Shown one piece after another: positions 60,041 through 64,000 of a stretch of 64,000 bases of DNA (the stretch's first letter is position 1; every line of letters begins with the position of its first letter). The stretch comes from Sipunculus nudus. Lineage: Eukaryota > Annelida > Sipuncula > Golfingiida > Sipunculidae. Location: the NCBI GenBank assembly GCA_026874595.1, contig CM049315.1, positions 19,861,664-19,925,663 of the forward strand, read 5' to 3'. The translations under genes and the position numbers were made by a program. Below the pieces are notes generated by a model. The model ran no database searches and had not been told where the DNA came from. It saw only the letters and a list, made by a program, of their open reading frames with translations.

Positions 60041-60700
60041 AAGGACTTTGCACCCAAGAACAATAAACTCGATGAATCTCTTATTCGTATACGCGTGAGG
60101 GTGTGTGATAAAATTATCGTTTCAGTGCAGCTGGTGATTGTTCGTTTCGGTGTCAGCACAGACTGTACAAGCTGATCAATTACCAAAAAGAGGCCAGCGC
60201 CTCGTCATCGACCTCTGTCAATGGCTGACGAGTTCTTCGTCTTTAAAGCTCAGTACCAGATGTTTAGTCGACAAGATAGAACGTTATCTACAGAACAAAC
60301 TGCCGACGCTTTTCGTCGACAAATGTCACTGATTGTTCGGGTACGGTACATCGACAAAGAAAAGTCGCATTGGTAAAGATGTGCAAGTGCAATATGAGAG
60401 TTCTCCGTCAAAACCTTGTTCGGTGATGGCGAGCCGCCCTTATTTTAACCATCGGGGACCTGCGTTCAGCGCGTGAATTCACTGAAACGGGTGACACGAA
60501 GGACGGGCGCCCGGGCATTTAAGTATTATCTGAAATTATAAAGGTATGAGGTACTTTATATACAAAGGCTGGGTTCTTGTCGGGGCTTGGTGGTATCTGA
60601 TATTACTTGTAAGTCCTTATTTCCTCGGTTGTTTGACCCGAAAACATTAGACGATATTTAGGCGCAATGCGCATGCGCGTGGTATCGGCTCTCAACTTGA
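60041..60700. promoter_or_regulatory. GC/CpG-richer patch with a perfect NRF1-type palindrome
   Basis: CpG-containing words are denser here than on either side. TGCGCATGCGCG at 60668-60679 matches the NRF1 consensus YGCGCAYGCGCR exactly. A 64-codon plus frame (60138-60332) is in the patch but carries no known domain. The patch may be a promoter/first-exon region of a gene lying outside or spread through long introns; this is inference. Confidence 0.3.
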
Positions 60701-63107
60701 AACCTGATTATATCCTGACGGTGCCATTGGATATTGGAAATAATTAGTTTTAAAGACTCGGAGCTTGCAACATTACATCTTAACAACTCCTACAGTTTTT
60801 TTTTACTTATTTTTATAAAATCAACCAGAGGAAATATGCACACATGAAATATGGCCAATTGTGGTATCCCTTAAAACGACGCTCAGAAACTGATACAATA
60901 CCGAAAGGCTCCCGCTACGTTTTCGTATGACTTGTCTGCTACCTTGGACCAATTATCAGATATGATCTGTCCTATTTTTCTTATAGTATATTTCACTTTT
61001 CGTTACCTTTTCTGATGTGTTAAAACATTTGTTAACATTTCAATGCAAAGCAAACACCATTCTTTTATTTAATAAATGTATATCTCCTCGTGAAATATAA
61101 TCTTTATTTCATACTGTTAACTTCCTTTTGGTATACCAAAGATAATGTGTTTTGTTCAGGGGTTTATGATACACTTATAAAGAATGAGTTAATGGAAACC
61201 GTAATCTTATGGGATAAAAAAAACGACATGTTATTCGAAAAAATGCGCTCTACAAGGATTAAAAAGCAGCATATCGTTTTCATTACATGTTTCCGTCATA
61301 TCTGTCTTCAATGGAAAAGGCCCTAAACATTCCGCCAATCCGTCAGTTAAAAGCCTGGTATAGTTAATTCTAACCGCGTATTTTCTGTATCAGAAAAATA
61401 TATGACATACTGCATTTATTTTTAGATAATTATCCCTGTATTCATACGTACTCGCTTGCTGCTAGTTAAAGCCTTATTCAACCAATCAATCTAGGCCCCG
61501 TCAGTCGAGTGAGATAAAAATAGAAATCTAATATCCCTCAGACCTGGTTTGGAGGCCAAAAACAACTGTAAAAAGAAAAACTTGCATCGTAGGTAAGAGG
61601 ATGTCTGGATGGACTCTGTACAGAGAGTTAAGGGTGACTATTCCTAAATTAGAACATAAGGAAATTACCTTCAGATCCATCAATACGATTCACATTTTAA
61701 GCCATGGAATTAATCGTCAAATATACAGTCCTGCGAAATCTTGATAAATTTACATGGGAAAAGCTCTGATCCCATGCCGTCTAGACCAACAAATTATCAT
61801 CTTTAAACTGGCATCATTCTGAATCTTGTGATAATAAAAATGCCAAATGCTGACAGGTGCATTTATCAAACTAGACCACAGCCGACTTAGCATCATGACC
61901 GCAGTTTGATCGTAACAAAAACTATATTGCTTCTGTGATTGGTGATTATACCAAAATGGCTCGGACCATTTATAAATTCACCTGAACCGGAACGGTTATT
62001 GATGGCTCTTAAAGGAATCACTACTTCAAAATAAGTATAATCTGAATAAACTGGTCAACCAGAGAAAACATATTTTTTAACAGGTATTGTGATGAAAATG
62101 GGTTTTCAAGATATTTTAACTGAAGGCATATTACAAGCAAGTGAAATGCCCCTTATGCCAGAGTCAAGGTCATTTTAATAATATTCGATAATTTATTTTG
62201 AAAACATAATGATGTAGGCCCGGAATATGTCTTCCATAATTTACTTGCTAAAGGATTAGGGTACGTGGCCATCATACTTTTATTTAGACATATAAATCAT
62301 TATTATTGAACAAGTGTAGATAAACCCTGAGAATTTACAGAACGTTTGCAATAATTCTGAGGCGTTAAATATAAATATTAATTTATGAAGTGTTGATCAT
62401 TCATATTACTAAGCAACAGTAGCACGTGACTCTTTTCTATTTTTTTTCTTTTTTTTTTGTTCCTTCTTGAAAAATGACTCTCCCGTGATTCTCCAGGTGT
62501 CCTCTCTGATGGGTTCGGAAGCGTCCCTCTTTGAAGGTCAGTGTTCTGCTTTAGGTTAAATCCTTCTCATTTGTCTGTCGTAAATCATATCACTCTTGGT
62601 GATCAAGCGCATGAACCTCGATGTACACCTCAAAACATGAATTAACAGGGTGCGCTGCAGGCACTTTTATCATTATTTCCTGTATCAAACGGTTTAATTT
62701 CCTGGTGGTATTATCTACCGTTTGTACTAACCGCAAAGGGTTGTAAGATTTTATATAGTTTTATATATTTTGCTTCTTTGTATGCTTCCGTTCTTCTTAA
62801 ATTTCCTAACGGCATTGTGTCAAACCATTATCAAACCCGTGTCATTATGTATGTCACGTAAAAAGTAATACATCTAGATGTGCCGCTATTTGAGAAAACT
62901 GTATCATAGAATTTGTGATTTTCTTTTTGTGTTTGGTCATTTTGGCCTTCACAAACAAAAACATACATCTGCTTTACTTAGCAGAGCAAGACACATTTCG
63001 ATATGTGAAGTTGTTAAATACAATTGAATATATTAAGACATGATGGTCTTCCAAAATCACCATAAACTGAACGTAGTTAAATATAAACAATAAGTTTTAT
63101 ATATATG
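60701..63107. other. unique AT-rich stretch, nothing recognised
   Basis: One 78-codon plus frame (61090-61326) without a domain. A T-rich tract lies near 62441-62459. Confidence 0.45.
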
Positions 63108-63465
63108 AACAGTGGGCCAGCCAAAGTTGATTTTTTTTTCACTTTTAAGGGCATTGCTTGTTAATAGCAGGCATCCATGCTAGATCAATCAGCCATAGAG
63201 TGAAGAAAAAAGTGTGGTTGGATGCCACCTGAATTTTTTTAATTGCAAGGTCATTTTCAAGGTCAAACTGAAAAATGGGCCAGCAAAGGTCAATTTTTCA
63301 CTTTTGGGGACATTGCTTGTTTTTATCAGGCATCCATGCCAGGTCATCTAACCAAACAGTGATGGAAAAAGTGTAGATGGATGCCATCCTACATTTTTAC
63401 CTTTAAGGTCATTTTCAAGATGATTTACAAGGTCAAACCGATGAAAATTGAACCTGAACGGGTAT
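63108..63465 (+). repeat. two-copy tandem repeat, about 170-bp period
   Basis: The string gggccagc.aaggtcaattt, then ttcactttt..gg.cattgcttgt, aggcatccatgc, gtgtng.tggatgcca and aaggtcattttcaag, occur in the same order from about 63115 and about 63280. Non-coding. Confidence 0.85.
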
Positions 63466-63734
63466 AGTGGGTATATAGTATATATATAACATCAATAAAA
63501 CCAAAGTATATTCGATAACCTTAAGCTTAAGACATATTTAACGTTTTTTACTACTCTGAATCAAGACATATGGAAGCGGTGTAAAGCGCGGTAATGTGTC
63601 CCTCAAAGTGTCTTTAAAACAGTTTAAATGATATAAGAAAAATGGCTTTTGTATAATGCAGGATAAGAGGTCCATGAATAACGGATATTTGCTTATAATA
63701 ATGTTGTGTTCGGAGGAAGTTGTGGGTACCAGAA
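63466..63734. other. unique stretch between repeats
   Basis: Nothing recognised. The 126-codon minus frame at 63614-63994 runs through the neighbouring hAT-like element (Pro-rich from its poly-C/G tracts) and is not a gene. Confidence 0.5.
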
Positions 63735-63962
63735 CAGGGGCGGATCCAGGAATTAAGTAAAGGAGGGGTCCAAGTCAGACGGACTAATGATAATACCTGA
63801 AAAACGGTCCCCAGGTCTGGAAAAAAGGGTCCAGGCCACAATAATTGGTCTGAACTCTTCAAAAAATGTGCGGCAGCTGAATGGGGAGGGGGGGGGGGCG
63901 AACGGGTGGGGGTGGGGGGTGGTTCCCGAACCCCTTTGACCCCTCCTCTGGATACACTTCTG
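63735..63962 (+). mobile_element. hAT-like non-autonomous element with inverted ends
   Basis: The left end caggggcggatccaggaatt and right end ctcctctggatacacttctg are imperfect inverted repeats (cag.gg.ggatccag type). The interior is GC-rich with G tracts and has no frame of its own. It shares its left about 50 bp with the element at 27632-27780. The flanks taccagaa and cagaagac do not give a clean 8-bp target duplication. Confidence 0.68.
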
Positions 63963-64000
63963 CAGAAGACCCTGGATGGACGTTTCACATTCAAAGTTCA

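Noticed and set aside
63614-63994. 126-codon Pro-rich minus frame
   Set aside because: Its Pro run comes from G tracts of an hAT-like element; no domain was recognised.

Overview
This window looks like non-coding, repeat-rich nuclear DNA from an invertebrate animal, most likely a mollusc and probably a bivalve. The grounds are overall AT-richness, many long (AT)n, (AC)n and (GA)n tracts, tRNA-derived SINEs, several short non-autonomous DNA elements with terminal inverted repeats, an LTR with a eukaryotic promoter layout, and no operon-like gene packing. The host assignment is an inference from repeat style; no recognisable gene supports it. I find no protein-coding gene I can defend. Every reading frame above about 60 codons is either inside a repeat or has no recognisable domain.

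Layout. From 1 to 5.2 kb the sequence is mostly unique and AT-rich, with microsatellites. From 5.2 to 10.7 kb lies a diverged direct tandem duplication (about 3.0 kb and 2.5 kb), with a small inverted-repeat element carried in both copies. From 12.4 to 14.9 kb one dispersed repeat family is present in at least four partial copies. From 15.2 to 16.5 kb there are two hairpins, (AT)n tracts and a SINE tail. From 17.9 to 22.7 kb there are three copies of another family (one inverted), a remnant element, a 0.8-kb element with inverted TTACCCCCGGTAA ends and a tRNA-derived SINE nested inside it, and a truncated SINE with an (AT)n tail. From 26.9 to 31 kb there is a second SINE family, hAT-like short elements, and a 0.7-kb LTR-like unit on the minus strand with a perfect heat-shock element, TATA box and polyadenylation signal. 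At 33.2-33.8 kb a two-copy tandem repeat carries perfect DR1 nuclear-receptor-type motifs. From 34 to 44.4 kb there is mostly unique DNA, compound microsatellites and two small tandem duplications.

The dominant object is a tandem array of about 13.2 kb, from about 44.78 to 57.99 kb, built from some 330 copies of a 40-bp monomer. Monomer variants are arranged in higher-order blocks of roughly 1.35-1.8 kb and in a separate domain with a 120-bp trimer period. The array is GC-richer than its surroundings and has about twice as many G as C on the plus strand. Its minus strand is open over long stretches (up to 186 codons), which I explain by the scarcity of stop trinucleotides in the monomer and not by coding.

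After the array the window is again mostly unique AT-rich DNA, with a GC/CpG-richer patch and a perfect NRF1-type palindrome near 60.67 kb, a 170-bp two-copy repeat at 63.1-63.5 kb and an hAT-like element at the right end. There is no gene network to describe. The window is a record of repeat insertion, local duplication and satellite expansion. All boundaries were read by eye and may be off by several bases.
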